From Pedobacter riviphilus (lineage in GTDB: Bacteria > Bacteroidota > Bacteroidia > Sphingobacteriales > Sphingobacteriaceae), in the NCBI RefSeq assembly GCF_014692875.1, contig NZ_CP061171.1, forward strand, positions 4,030,001-4,094,000: a DNA stretch of 64,000 bases, given 5' to 3'. Of the stretch, positions 55,521-64,000 are shown piece after piece. The stretch's first letter is position 1; each line of letters opens with the position of its first letter. Made by a program: the position numbers and the translations under genes. The notes under the pieces were generated by a model. It was given only the letters and a program-made list of their open reading frames with translations. It did not search any database and had not been told where the DNA came from.

Positions 55521-58438
55521 TTAAGACGTTTTCTGTCGTGCTATTTCGATCAGGAATTCGTACAAATTGGTTTCTGGCTTAAGCTGAAGTTTCTTTCTAA
55601 GGCGATAACGTCCCACTTCTATAGCCTTAATGGTCACATTCATCAGCTGGGCCATTTCTTTTGAAGAAAGATTCATCGACAGGTAAGCGCAGAATTTCAG
55701 ATCGTTCTGGCTTAGGTCTGGATAAAGATCTTTTAGCCTGGCAAAGAACTCGGTATTTACATGGTTAAAATGCACACTCATATGATCCAGTTCCTGATCT
55801 TTCTTTTCTACATCTTTAATCAGCCTGATCAGGTGCCTGAAACTTGGCGAGCTTTCGTTAAGATCGTGGTTTTTAATTACCGCAGATATAACTTCTTTAA
55901 TTTTTGCCAAGACTTTACCACGCTGAACCAGATGCATGGTCATGGTAGAAAGTTCTTTGTTTTTATAATTTACATCAGCTTCAAGCTTTTCGTTCTGCAG
56001 CCTTACAATTTCTTTTTCGTTCCGATCCAGTTCCAGCTGGTGCAGGTAACTCATGCGTTCCTGTTCTTTAATGTGCTTCTTTTTTTGCCACCTGATAATT
56101 AACCTCAGAGCCATTACAATCAAAACAAGGTAAACCATACGCATCCAAATGGTATTGTACCAGGCAGGCAAAACCACGAATGTATAACTCACTACTTCCG
56201 ATTCGTTACTGATACCGGTACTGGCCTTTACATTAAAGGTATATTTCCCGGCAGGTAAATTGGTATAGTCTTTTTCACTTTTAGTATTCCATGCCGACCA
56301 TTCGTTATCAAAACCAATAAGCTGGTAGCTGAATTTAATGTTTTTATCGTGCTCAAAAAGTGTAGAGGCATATTCGAAATGGATAGAATTTAAGCTGTAC
56401 ACATATTCAGGTATTTCATTCAGATCCTGGCGGGCCACAATGCTCCCTTTGTTTACAAAATAGCCTCCAAAAACCACACTGTCTTTATTACCCATTAATT
56501 TAACCGTGCCTAACACTACATCTGGCCGGGTTATATTCTGAATGTATTTCTGGTAATTGATATGGTAAGCACCTTTGTTGGCCCCTATAAATATGTTTTT
56601 GCTATCGGGCGTATATATCGATTCGAAACCACCAACCACTTTGCCGTTTAGCTCGGGCAGGTATAAAATACTGAAAGCATTTTTACCCTGGGGCCTGTGG
56701 AAATCGATTACCCCTACCTTTTTATTGGTAACAAACCAGATATTGCCATCGTTATCTTCTTTAAGGTACTGGATGGGAACACCATTGAGTGCAGCCCCCA
56801 ACAATTTAAAACGGGTAAACTTTTTACTGGCCATACTATATTCAAAAATTCCGCTTATAGTGGCAATTACCACCCTGTTTTTAAGGCGAAACACGTAATT
56901 ATAGAGCTTGGTAGGCAAGCCATCCCGATCAGAGCATAAGGTAGTACGCAGGATACTTTTATGATCGGGCTTTAGTTCTATCTTATATACACCATGGTAA
57001 GGATGCGAAGCCCATATCAGATCGGGATTATTGTTATCGGCCACAATAAAGCGCAGCGTTTCGTTAATTCCGGCAATTTTGCCACCGTTAGTAAAGCGGC
57101 TTCCATCGTAATTTATTTCTTGTAGTCCGGCGTAAGTACCCGCAATTACCTCTTTACTCGGGTAAACATTATCCATGCTTTGGTACATCCAGGTACCAAT
57201 TGAGCTGTACAGCGGGTGGCAGCATCATCTTTCACGAGTAGGGTCCCGTCCTCGTGTGCCATTAGCAACTGGTTGTTAATTTCATCAAGCCCCCATACCT
57301 GCCCCTTGGTGTTCTTTACCTCTTCAAAACTGGCTGTCGAATAGCTTAAATCGGGCATAGCCGTATTAATTTTAGTGCGGTACAAACCATAAGAGGTACC
57401 AATGTAGATCGATCCGCCATATTTACGAAAAGCGTAACTGGTAATCTGCTTATTTCGATCGGGATAAATACTTTTAACAGCACTGTTTATGGCCACATAG
57501 GCAATTCCATCATCAAGGGCCAGCCACATGTTCTTATCCTTATCAAGCAGTATGCCCCTTACATTATTGTTTTGTAAGCCCTCTTTATAGTTGTATTTCT
57601 GTACCAGGTTACCCTGCTTGTTCATAATGTACACCCCGCCAGAGGTGGTGGCTACACCATATAAATCCGGACTGATTTGAGTGGTAAAATAAACCCTTTC
57701 GTTTAAAAAAACCTGATCCAAACTGGTTTTTAAAGGTTTTAGCTGGTGGTTAACGATGAGAAAGAAGCCTTTTTTTAACATCGAAACCAATAAGGTATCG
57801 CCACCATAAGGCAATACCGCTGTAATGCCCGAGCGGTTTAAAACGCTGTCTACGCAAAAAGGCTTCCATATTTCGTGGTCGTAAATCATCAGGCCCGAAT
57901 CAGATGATTGTGAAAAAACTTTCCCCTTTGCCGCGCCCATAAACAGCCAGGTAGTATTGGTTTTATAACTTTTAATTACCCCGTCTTTATAATGCAGAAT
58001 GGCATGTATCGACCTAAAAAACACTTCATCGCGCACAATTGAAACGCCCCATATATCGGCTAGTTTCCGCATGTTTTCAGGCAGCAGGTTTAGTAGCGAT
58101 GTGTATTTTAAAACACCTTGCGCATTCGGGTAGAAATATCCAAACTCATCTTGCCCGCCCACGTAAATTCGGTTTTTAGAGTCGATCCCCACCGAACGTA
58201 CCGAGGTAAGATTGGGCAACCTGAACAGGTTCCAATAGCGGCCGTTAAAAGTAAGCAGCCCCTCATTATTGCCAAAATAGAGGATACCATTTTTATCCTG
58301 CTCTACATCCCAGTTCTGAATACCGCCATTATACTGCTCGTTATTGTAATTTACCACTTGTGGAATCCCCAGTAGCACCTGGGCCTGGGCACAATAAACA
58401 GTCAGGAAGAATAATATAGCCAGTAGAAGTCTCTTCAT
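55521..58438 (-). pseudogene. Propeller sensor (Reg_prop/Y_Y_Y) with C-terminal LuxR-type HTH, single frameshift
   Basis: About 972 residues once one base is restored between 57188 and 57230, where TAQ should lead into GTWMYQSMDN. A signal peptide (MKRLLLAILFFLTVYCAQA) starts a periplasmic double beta-propeller with YNGGIQNWDVEQDKNGILYF and similar blades. The Y_Y_Y domain contains FSYQLIGFDNEWSAWNTKSE and YTNLPAGKYTFNVKAS. One transmembrane segment follows (MVYLVLIVMALRLIIRW), then a coiled coil and a C-terminal LuxR/GerE-type helix-turn-helix (SSKEMAQLMNVTIKAIEVGR). Such one-protein sensors control neighbouring SusCD operons by direct ligand sensing. There is no kinase domain. The break may be a sequencing error. 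Confidence 0.9.
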
Positions 58439-58515
58439 GTAGGTTAGGGGGACGGTTAAAACGCAATAATAAATATATAATTTTAATTCCGGTTAGCCTA
58501 GCTTACAATTTCAGT

Positions 58516-58905
58516 GGCTTGTGCACGTTTCTAACGCATGCATAAATAGCTTAACGATTGCATCGTTTAATGCGACCAATATTTTTAACCACCTAAGACA
58601 TTAAGAACACTCAAGTTTTCAGCTTTAGTCTTTGGTCTTTTAGCTTTTGTCTTCTTATGAAGCGCAAAACCTGTGGTTAATGGGCTGGGTTCAGTCCCGC
58701 TTTCCCTTCAAGTCCTCGCTTCGCTCCGGGCTTTCCGTTCAATCGGGGCTAGTTAACTTCATAACTACAAGAAATTTTAAAACAGTTTGGATATATCAAT
58801 CTTTAAACTTTAGTCCCTCTATTCCAAGTCTTTCTAGATAGATTTCAGGCTTGCGCGCGTTTCTAACGCGTGCATCAAATAACCTAACGATTGCATCGTT
58901 ACGCT
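58516..58905. repeat. Direct repeat pair flanking an R1 element (copy D)
   Basis: 58516-58575 and 58848-58905 share GGCTTG-GC-CGTTTCTAACGC-TGCAT and TAACGATTGCATCGTT (the latter a small palindrome). Between them lies R1 copy D in inverted orientation (58685-58751: AGTCCCGC ... AAGTCCTCGCT ... GGGCTTTCC). The 593-bp gap 58439-59031 holds no gene. Confidence 0.7.
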
Positions 58906-59031
58906 ACTCCAATGAATTTTAGTCTCGATATCCCGCAATAGATTTCGCCGCTACGGTAGAAATGACGAATTTCCGCTTTGGGATTTAACTTTAGTCTGCT
59001 GACCTCTGACACCGAACTTTAGACTAAAAAT

Positions 59032-59691
59032 CTATTTCAACAAATGTGGTTCAACCGCTTTCCTCCATATGGCATAACCCGCAGCATTCATGTGCAGCAT
59101 ATCATCTACAAAAAGTTCTGGCCTAAGTTGTCCATCTTTGGTTAACATCAACGGATATATATTAACGAATTTCGTATTCGCTTCTCCGGCAAGGAACTTT
59201 TTAATTAACGCGTTAGATGCTATCGCTTTCTCCTTAAATTTATCCCTGCTCGGGCTTGGTTTAATCGAGATGTAAACAATAGGTACGGTTGGCAGCTTTG
59301 CTCTAATGGCCTGGAATAAGTGGATGGTCCGGTTTAAAACAGTATCAGGTGTAACCGTTTCGTTTGGCAAATCGTTCTCTCCCACATACAATACAATCTG
59401 TTTAGGTTGGTAAGGAAAAACAACATCGTTTAAATAATAGGTAATATCGTTAATTACAGCACCACCTATTCCACGGTTTAAAGCATTGTATTTCGCGAAA
59501 ATCTGTGTACAGTTGTCCCATTTGCGGATAGATGAACTTCCTACAAACAACACCGGGTGAACAGGTGGCCTGTACATCTGATCGTACTTTTTAATGGTTT
59601 GCACATCATCCCAAAAATTAGGTTTCTTTTGGGCAAAAGTAGTTATGGTTAAGAGAGAGAGGCAAAGCAGAACAAACAATGATTTTTTCAT
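59032..59691 (-). CDS. SGNH/GDSL-family secreted hydrolase
   Basis: A 219-residue esterase-type protein. The start at 59691 gives the signal peptide MKKSLFVLLCLSLLTITTFA. SGNH blocks are present: block I FVGSSSIRKW (nucleophile probably Ser53), block II Gly in NRGIGGAVINDITYY, block III Asn in VLYVGENDLPN, and block V DDMLHMNAAGY with the Asp-x-x-His pair. The family resembles the platelet-activating-factor acetylhydrolase-like group that deacetylates glycans or lipids. It lies near, but not inside, the glycan locus. A link to glycan deacetylation is only a guess. Confidence 0.92.
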   Translation of the reverse strand: MKKSLFVLLCLSLLTITTFAQKKPNFWDDVQTIKKYDQMYRPPVHPVLFVGSSSIRKWDNCTQIFAKYNALNRGIGGAVINDITYYLNDVVFPYQPKQIVLYVGENDLPNETVTPDTVLNRTIHLFQAIRAKLPTVPIVYISIKPSPSRDKFKEKAIASNALIKKFLAGEANTKFVNIYPLMLTKDGQLRPELFVDDMLHMNAAGYAIWRKAVEPHLLK

Positions 59692-59795
59692 ATAAGAATG
59701 TTTAAAACGGACCCAATATAGCAATATACTACTGGCGGTGGGTAAATCAAACAAATTTATTACCGCTGGTTTACGTTGTGATTGACATGTAGGAA

Positions 59796-60183
59796 TCTGT
59801 TATCCTGAGGGATAATTTATTTGTATAAAAATCAATATGATTAACAGATAAATTTTATCAGGTAGTATCCCTCGAGAGATCGTCATTCCCAACTTGATTG
59901 GGAATCTTAAAACGTTTGCATTAAGATTCCCGCATGCGCGAGAATGACGATTTTTCTATAGGAATCTGTCATCCTAAGCGTAGCCGAGGGATCTTTTACG
60001 TTAAATCCTCTTTTAAATGCTTCAAAGGCGTTTCGACAGGCTCAACGTGACAAACAATTAAATATACCCCCGAAACCAGCACCGAACTTTGTAGATAAAC
60101 CTGATTGAAATGGAAAGCCCGCAATCCCGATTCTTCATCGGGAGAGGACTTGGAATGGAAAGCAGGACTACCATCTGCCAAGA
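59796..60183. repeat. Composite repeat R3+R2 (copy 2) followed by R1 copy E
   Basis: 59796-59860 is R3 (GTTATCCTGAGGGATAATTT, GTATAAAAATCAATATGA). 59876-59950 is R2 (GAGATCGTCATTCCCAACTT to GAGAATGACGAT). 60094-60183 is R1 copy E, whose loop carries an extra hairpin (ATCCCGATTCTTCATCGGGA). The gap 59692-60569 (878 bp) contains no supported gene; 60184-60569 shows nothing recognisable. Confidence 0.75.
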
Positions 60184-60569
60184 CCTACTACCCTTTCATT
60201 TTCAAAAAACCAACTCAAAGCAATCTATTGACAACTGATTAGATTCGCGAATCTGCTATCATTGGCGTTATTTATTAATCATTTATTAACTCTTGACTTG
60301 TGAATTATGCATTTCCACTTAGTAAGGCCCATGGCACTATATCTCCGTTCTACTTAAATCCGGCCTAACAAATTTTTCGGATTCCACTGGCCGAGCCTTA
60401 AAACTGGCTTTAAAAGAAAAATTTTCAGCCGGCATTTTTTGTTTCTTTTTGATGCCAAAAAGAAAGAGCCCTTCGGCGGCGGTGAGCCGAGGCAAGACTG
60501 TGCAGTGTGGCACCACTCAGATTGATTTTTATTAAACAAATTATTCTTTAGACTAACAAGCAATTAAAT

Positions 60570-62651
60570 TCACCCCCTGAAACCAGCACTAAACCTGCTA
60601 AAATCCAACGATAAAACCGCAATGTGCGCCAGTTTCTGTTTGGTAGAATGGTCATCATGGTTTACATCCACCACCTCAACATCAGGCACATCATCATTTT
60701 CTAGCACATCTTCATTACTCAGGTTACTTACAATCTGCTTAACCAACAATGGATCGGCCTGCTCCGGTTTATGGTTAACAGAAAGGTATATAGAAGTAAT
60801 AATTGCATTAATCTGGTAAATGGTAGACTGTACCCCATACAAACCATTAAAATCGATGTGTTTCCGCATCGGCTCCTGGCTGGCCGACTCAATGGCTTCG
60901 CTTAGTGCAGATAAACTCAGGTTGGCATTTTTTCTGGCCATGCGCGAAACATTTTCGCCCAGGTTTTCCTTTCTTTCTATCGCCACCTGCAAATAGTGCA
61001 AACTATCTTTTGTGGCTTTGCTTATTTTCTCTTTCAACTGGCGGCTATCCCAAATGGGGAAAAGATAAGTGGCAAAAATGGCAATCACACAGCCCAGCAC
61101 CGTAAATATAATCCTGTCGTGTACAATATGATCGAAATGGCCCTGGTAACTGCCTAACGTTAAAATAACTGCAGGGGTGATAAACAATACACTTACCGTA
61201 TAATTTAAACGGTTAAAGGCATAAAAACCCAACAGAAAAATCACTGAAAAAGAAAGCAGCACAGCCGGACTCTTTACAAAATAGATCATAATCAATCCGA
61301 TTACAACGCCACCTAAACTTCCTTTTAAACGCTGTAAGTTTCGTTTCCAGGTAATCGAAAACTTCGGCCGCGCCACAATTACCAGGGTAAGAAAAAGCCA
61401 GTAGCTGTATTTGCTGGGTTCCAGCTGCCAGATGAGCAGGAAACCAAACAGGAAACAAATAGCCAACCGCAGCGAAAACCTGAAGATGGGTGATTTTAAG
61501 GTGAGGTGCTCCCTGATCGAAAAGCGATCGCCGGTAATAAATAAAGGATACGAAATCGATCCGCTCAGTTCTTGTAAGCGTTTCTCTGGCGTACGCTCGT
61601 TGCCCCTTATCATTTCGATAATACGCACAATATCGTTCATGTTCGAAACCACCTTCAGCACAATTCTCCGTTGGGTTTCGTTTAAATGCTCCATTTCCTG
61701 CAACAGCATTACGCGTTTCTGGTAATATTCGATATTGGTAGCCACCTCTCCTTTATAAGCCTTTGCCGAGCGAACGTGCCTGCCCAGTTGCTCCAGCTCT
61801 TTGGCCAGCAACTCAATTAAGGAGGCAATTAGTTTTAAACTCGGGCCTGTAGCCAAAGTTTTTCGAACTAAAGCATAATCATAATGTACCGCATTCAACT
61901 GCTCATATAAATCGATGAGTAACCTTGCCCGCTCCAATAACAACTGGCCTTTGGGGTTATCAGGATTCATGGCATATTTATCGGTAAGCAACAGGTTGCG
62001 GATCAGCTCGTGTTTCTGGTTTACCTTAATGTGCAGTTTTATGGCTTCCTTTTGTTGCAGATCGAGCGGAACATCCACATCATAATTCTTCGCTTTGGCA
62101 TTCAAGAACATTGCGCTGCTCATCAAACACTCAAAAATGGCATGGTGCAACGAGCGATAAGGCCGCAGCAAAATCTGGATTAAACTGATTACATAATACC
62201 AAACCCCACCAAGCAAGATATAACTGCTAAAATAAAGCGGCCGCACCGGGTGAAGCCCCATTACGAAGGTACATACAATTAACGCCATGGTGCCGATTAG
62301 CGATAGTTTCTGCCCGTATACAGCAAACATCGAAAAGCTGAAAGCAGCGATGATTACCACAACCGCGGTGAGATAAACATGATCTAAAACCGACGAAACC
62401 ACCAGTGTGGTAGCGAAAAAGACGATAATACTCCACAGTGCCGTTTTCAATTTATTCAGCCGGTTATCGGGTAAGTCGGTTAGGCTAATCAATAAAGCGC
62501 CAACCCCTATTCCTTTTGCAGCTTCAGGATTGCCCAGGTAAAAGAATAAAATAATGGGCAATACCACGGTAATGGTGGTGCGCAGGGCATCAGAAAAGTA
62601 CTCGCCTAAAAAGAAATAGGTAATGGTAGAGCCGATGCTGTTTTTGCCCAT
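60570..62651 (-). CDS. FUSC-family (YccS-like) inner membrane protein
   Basis: A 693-residue membrane protein with two hydrophobic bundles of about five to six segments each. The N-terminal one (residues 10-170) includes TTITVVLPIILFFYLGNPEA. The C-terminal one (about 400-530) includes LAICFLFGFLLIWQLEPSKY and GSLGGVVIGLIMIYFVKS. Each is followed by a helical cytoplasmic domain. FUSC proteins are predicted efflux transporters for aromatic acids or similar compounds; the YccS-like name rests on layout. A TATCTTTG promoter match lies 38 nt upstream. Monocistronic. Confidence 0.9.
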   Translation of the reverse strand: MGKNSIGSTITYFFLGEYFSDALRTTITVVLPIILFFYLGNPEAAKGIGVGALLISLTDLPDNRLNKLKTALWSIIVFFATTLVVSSVLDHVYLTAVVVIIAAFSFSMFAVYGQKLSLIGTMALIVCTFVMGLHPVRPLYFSSYILLGGVWYYVISLIQILLRPYRSLHHAIFECLMSSAMFLNAKAKNYDVDVPLDLQQKEAIKLHIKVNQKHELIRNLLLTDKYAMNPDNPKGQLLLERARLLIDLYEQLNAVHYDYALVRKTLATGPSLKLIASLIELLAKELEQLGRHVRSAKAYKGEVATNIEYYQKRVMLLQEMEHLNETQRRIVLKVVSNMNDIVRIIEMIRGNERTPEKRLQELSGSISYPLFITGDRFSIREHLTLKSPIFRFSLRLAICFLFGFLLIWQLEPSKYSYWLFLTLVIVARPKFSITWKRNLQRLKGSLGGVVIGLIMIYFVKSPAVLLSFSVIFLLGFYAFNRLNYTVSVLFITPAVILTLGSYQGHFDHIVHDRIIFTVLGCVIAIFATYLFPIWDSRQLKEKISKATKDSLHYLQVAIERKENLGENVSRMARKNANLSLSALSEAIESASQEPMRKHIDFNGLYGVQSTIYQINAIITSIYLSVNHKPEQADPLLVKQIVSNLSNEDVLENDDVPDVEVVDVNHDDHSTKQKLAHIAVLSLDFSRFSAGFRG

Positions 62652-62688
62652 ATGTAATGTTAATGAATGCGGATATTGATAAACGCCG

Positions 62689-62696
62689 CAAAGATA
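62689..62696 (-). promoter_or_regulatory. Bacteroidota -7 promoter element (TATCTTTG) of the FUSC gene
   Basis: TATCTTTG matches TAnnTTTG on the minus strand, 38 nt upstream of the FUSC start. A TTTG about 23 nt further upstream is at longer than ideal -33 spacing. Confidence 0.45.
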
Positions 62697-62941
62697 ACAG
62701 TTTTATAATGCATGCATAGCAAATAGCTTTACAAAAACCAGATACCGATTTGTTCTTTGGACTTTAGAGGAGTTGTGCGTTCATAACTTAATCTTCTGTG
62801 TTACTCCGTAGTGACGCTGCGCTGAACACTACGGAGAGGTTGATTACTGTCTATTGATAAAATAAATACTCATTTTACGGGAAACCAGAATATTACCTTA
62901 CTAACCCTCCTTATCTTGTTCAAAATTTAAATAAAGAAATT

Positions 62942-63208
62942 ATGGGAACAACAATTGGAAACATATTGATATCATATGATGTCAATAAATTGCACACACA
63001 AGTTAAAGCTAGTCTAGAACTTTTGGGTTATTATGACAACTTTACAAATACTGGTGAATCAAAGAAATATTTGCCAAATACAACATTATGGCACCCAAAC
63101 AAATCATCTAACCAAGCAATTAGTGACTTAAAAACAGTTTGCAATAGTTTAGGGGTAATATTAGAAAAGGCAGTTGCCGTAAGAGCATCTGAATTTGTAG
63201 GAATCTAA
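62942..63208 (+). CDS. Small Cas2/SinR-like ferredoxin-fold protein
   Basis: An 88-residue protein whose pattern of strands and helices resembles the Cas2/SinR/VapD-type fold. The first strand and helix are NILISYDVNKLHTQVKASLE, then LLGYYDNF, LPNTTLWHPNKSSNQAISDL and GVILEKAVAVRASEFVGI. ISYDV corresponds to the family's first strand with its Asp. There is no CRISPR array or other cas gene, so it is a stand-alone member, perhaps a toxin-type or accessory nuclease. The assignment is by eye. Its composition is AT-rich compared with its neighbours. It precedes the DUF2806 gene by about 190 nt on the same strand. Confidence 0.6.
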   Translation: MGTTIGNILISYDVNKLHTQVKASLELLGYYDNFTNTGESKKYLPNTTLWHPNKSSNQAISDLKTVCNSLGVILEKAVAVRASEFVGI

Positions 63209-63301
63209 ACAAATTAAGCCAATTAGTAGTGTAGTATGGTTTTATTTAGTGTCCCTCCTACCCTATCGCAAGTTTTGGTGCTACAGGCCGGTGCAAAGGA
63301 C

Positions 63302-63340
63302 TGACTTGTGCTTTAAAATAATCCTGGAAAGCACAAGTCA
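63302..63340. repeat. Perfect 13-bp inverted repeat between the Cas2-like and DUF2806 genes
   Basis: The arms TGACTTGTGCTTT and AAAGCACAAGTCA are separated by 13 nt. The surrounding GC-richer sequence (63258-63380) contains CCCGCTAAGACTCGCG, resembling 13179-13193. It looks like a further dispersed repeat family, not a coding stretch. Confidence 0.65.
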
Positions 63341-63395
63341 ACCCGCCCCTGCTATCCCGCCCGCTAAGACTCGCGCTAGAATGGGAAAAGGGAAC

Positions 63396-64000
63396 ATGAA
63401 GATACCTAATAAAATATTTTTTGTCTATATTGCTGACAAAATATTGCTCTCGATAATGCAAAATCCCTTAATTATAACCGGAAAACCTCTTGAAAAACTT
63501 ATTACACTCATTGGTGAGGGCATCGGTAGTTTATACGAACCAACAAAAATAAGACGCAAAGCAGATGCCGAAGCATATCGAATTGAAAAGATTGCAGAAG
63601 CTAAGGCAAAAGGTCTAATTATTTCATCTAAAGCTGAACTAACAATAGCAGAAAAGGCTCACAATAGGGTAGTGATTCAGGAGATAGATCGTCAAATAAA
63701 TATCGAAGATATTGCACAAAAGACTGTAAAGTACCTTAAAGAATCGGATGTGCCTGAGGATATCGATCAAGATTGGAAAACCCGTTTTTTCAATAAGGCA
63801 AAAGATATTTCAAATGATGAAATGCAAGAGATATGGGCAAACATTCTCGCAAATGAAATAGATAAACCTGGAAAAACAAGTATTAGAACGCTAGAAGTTC
63901 TAAGTAATCTCTCTCAAAAAGAAGGTAAAATATTTGAAATGTTTTGCTCATTTTCTTTTGATCACGTTGGAATTTATCACCCTCCAGGAGGTGAAATTTA
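63396..64000 (+). CDS. DUF2806 domain protein, N-terminal part (cut by window edge)
   Basis: About 200 residues are visible. Two in-frame starts are possible: 63396 (preceded by a purine-rich GGGAAAAGGGAAC that could bind ribosomes) and 63456 (MQNPLIITGKPLEKLITLIG). An ATG at 63381 is also in frame. The protein contains GSLYEPTKIRRKADAEAYRI, a long charged helical region with repeated Ala-Lys-Glu (coiled-coil-like), and QDWKTRFFNKAKDISNDEMQ followed by IWANILANEI and SIRTLEVLSNLSQKEGKIFE. This is the DUF2806 pattern. Its function is not established; members often occur in variable genome regions. No signal peptide. Confidence 0.75.
   Translation, partial: MKIPNKIFFVYIADKILLSIMQNPLIITGKPLEKLITLIGEGIGSLYEPTKIRRKADAEAYRIEKIAEAKAKGLIISSKAELTIAEKAHNRVVIQEIDRQINIEDIAQKTVKYLKESDVPEDIDQDWKTRFFNKAKDISNDEMQEIWANILANEIDKPGKTSIRTLEVLSNLSQKEGKIFEMFCSFSFDHVGIYHPPGGEI

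Noticed and set aside
60354..60563. 69-codon leftward frame downstream of the FUSC gene
   Set aside because: Low-complexity basic sequence in an intergenic region, with no start context or known domain.
62942..63208. Part of a CRISPR-Cas locus
   Set aside because: No repeat-spacer array and no cas1 or other cas gene is seen nearby, so only a Cas2-like fold is suggested.
63258..63461. 67-codon leftward frame
   Set aside because: It spans the intergenic inverted repeat and the start of the DUF2806 gene, and its sequence derives from repeat DNA.

Overview
The window looks like chromosomal DNA from a Bacteroidota of the Sphingobacteriaceae, most likely Pedobacter or a close relative. The evidence is AT-rich intergenic DNA, many TonB-linked receptors with N-terminal carboxypeptidase-regulatory domains, two SusC-type proteins (one with its SusD partner), DUF4249 and VF530 proteins, a bacillithiol-associated YtxJ, lipoproteins with short lipoboxes, and several TAnnTTTG (-7) promoter matches. 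No rRNA, tRNA, CRISPR array, integrase or transposase was found.

Layout. 1-1057 is the N-terminal part of a leftward SusC receptor with two CAAACGTTTG palindromes upstream. 1687-10504 is a leftward set: TonB-type barrel protein, small secreted His/Lys-rich peptide, lipoprotein, VF530 protein, methyltransferase, RidA-family protein, M1 peptidase, carboxypeptidase-regulatory protein and ArsC/Spx-like protein. 10791-13041 is a rightward LytS/LytTR two-component pair. 13244-19598 is a giant leftward alpha-2-macroglobulin gene with two frameshifts. 19761-20852 holds ribH, a 40-residue lipoprotein and ytxJ. Then come mqo, an unknown lipoprotein, a VOC protein, msrA, a 2-oxoglutarate/Fe(II) oxygenase-family protein, a propeller-like protein, and a serine hydrolase plus amidohydrolase pair. 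32261-36875 is mutL, two rhomboids (the first frameshifted) and an endonuclease/exonuclease/phosphatase protein. 37684-43703 holds a nitroreductase, an MG2/plug protein, a 2-hydroxyacid dehydrogenase and DUF4249, the last paired with the TonB receptor at 43708-46032.

46129-58438 is a polysaccharide utilisation locus read leftward: a (frameshifted) propeller sensor/HTH regulator, SusC, SusD, GH30, GH5, and then, only 16 nt downstream, a seven-heme c-type cytochrome. GH30 plus GH5 suggests a beta-glucan, perhaps beta-1,6-linked. The right end carries an SGNH hydrolase, a FUSC-family membrane protein, and an accessory-looking pair: a small Cas2/SinR-like protein and a DUF2806 protein cut by the window edge.

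Two window-wide patterns matter. First, four frame breaks in three otherwise intact genes all need one added base. At least three sit at or next to homopolymers, so sequencing undercalls are as likely as true pseudogenes. Second, the intergenic DNA carries several families of dispersed inverted repeats, and a perfect (TTTAGGG)8 tract directly abuts the mutL stop codon.
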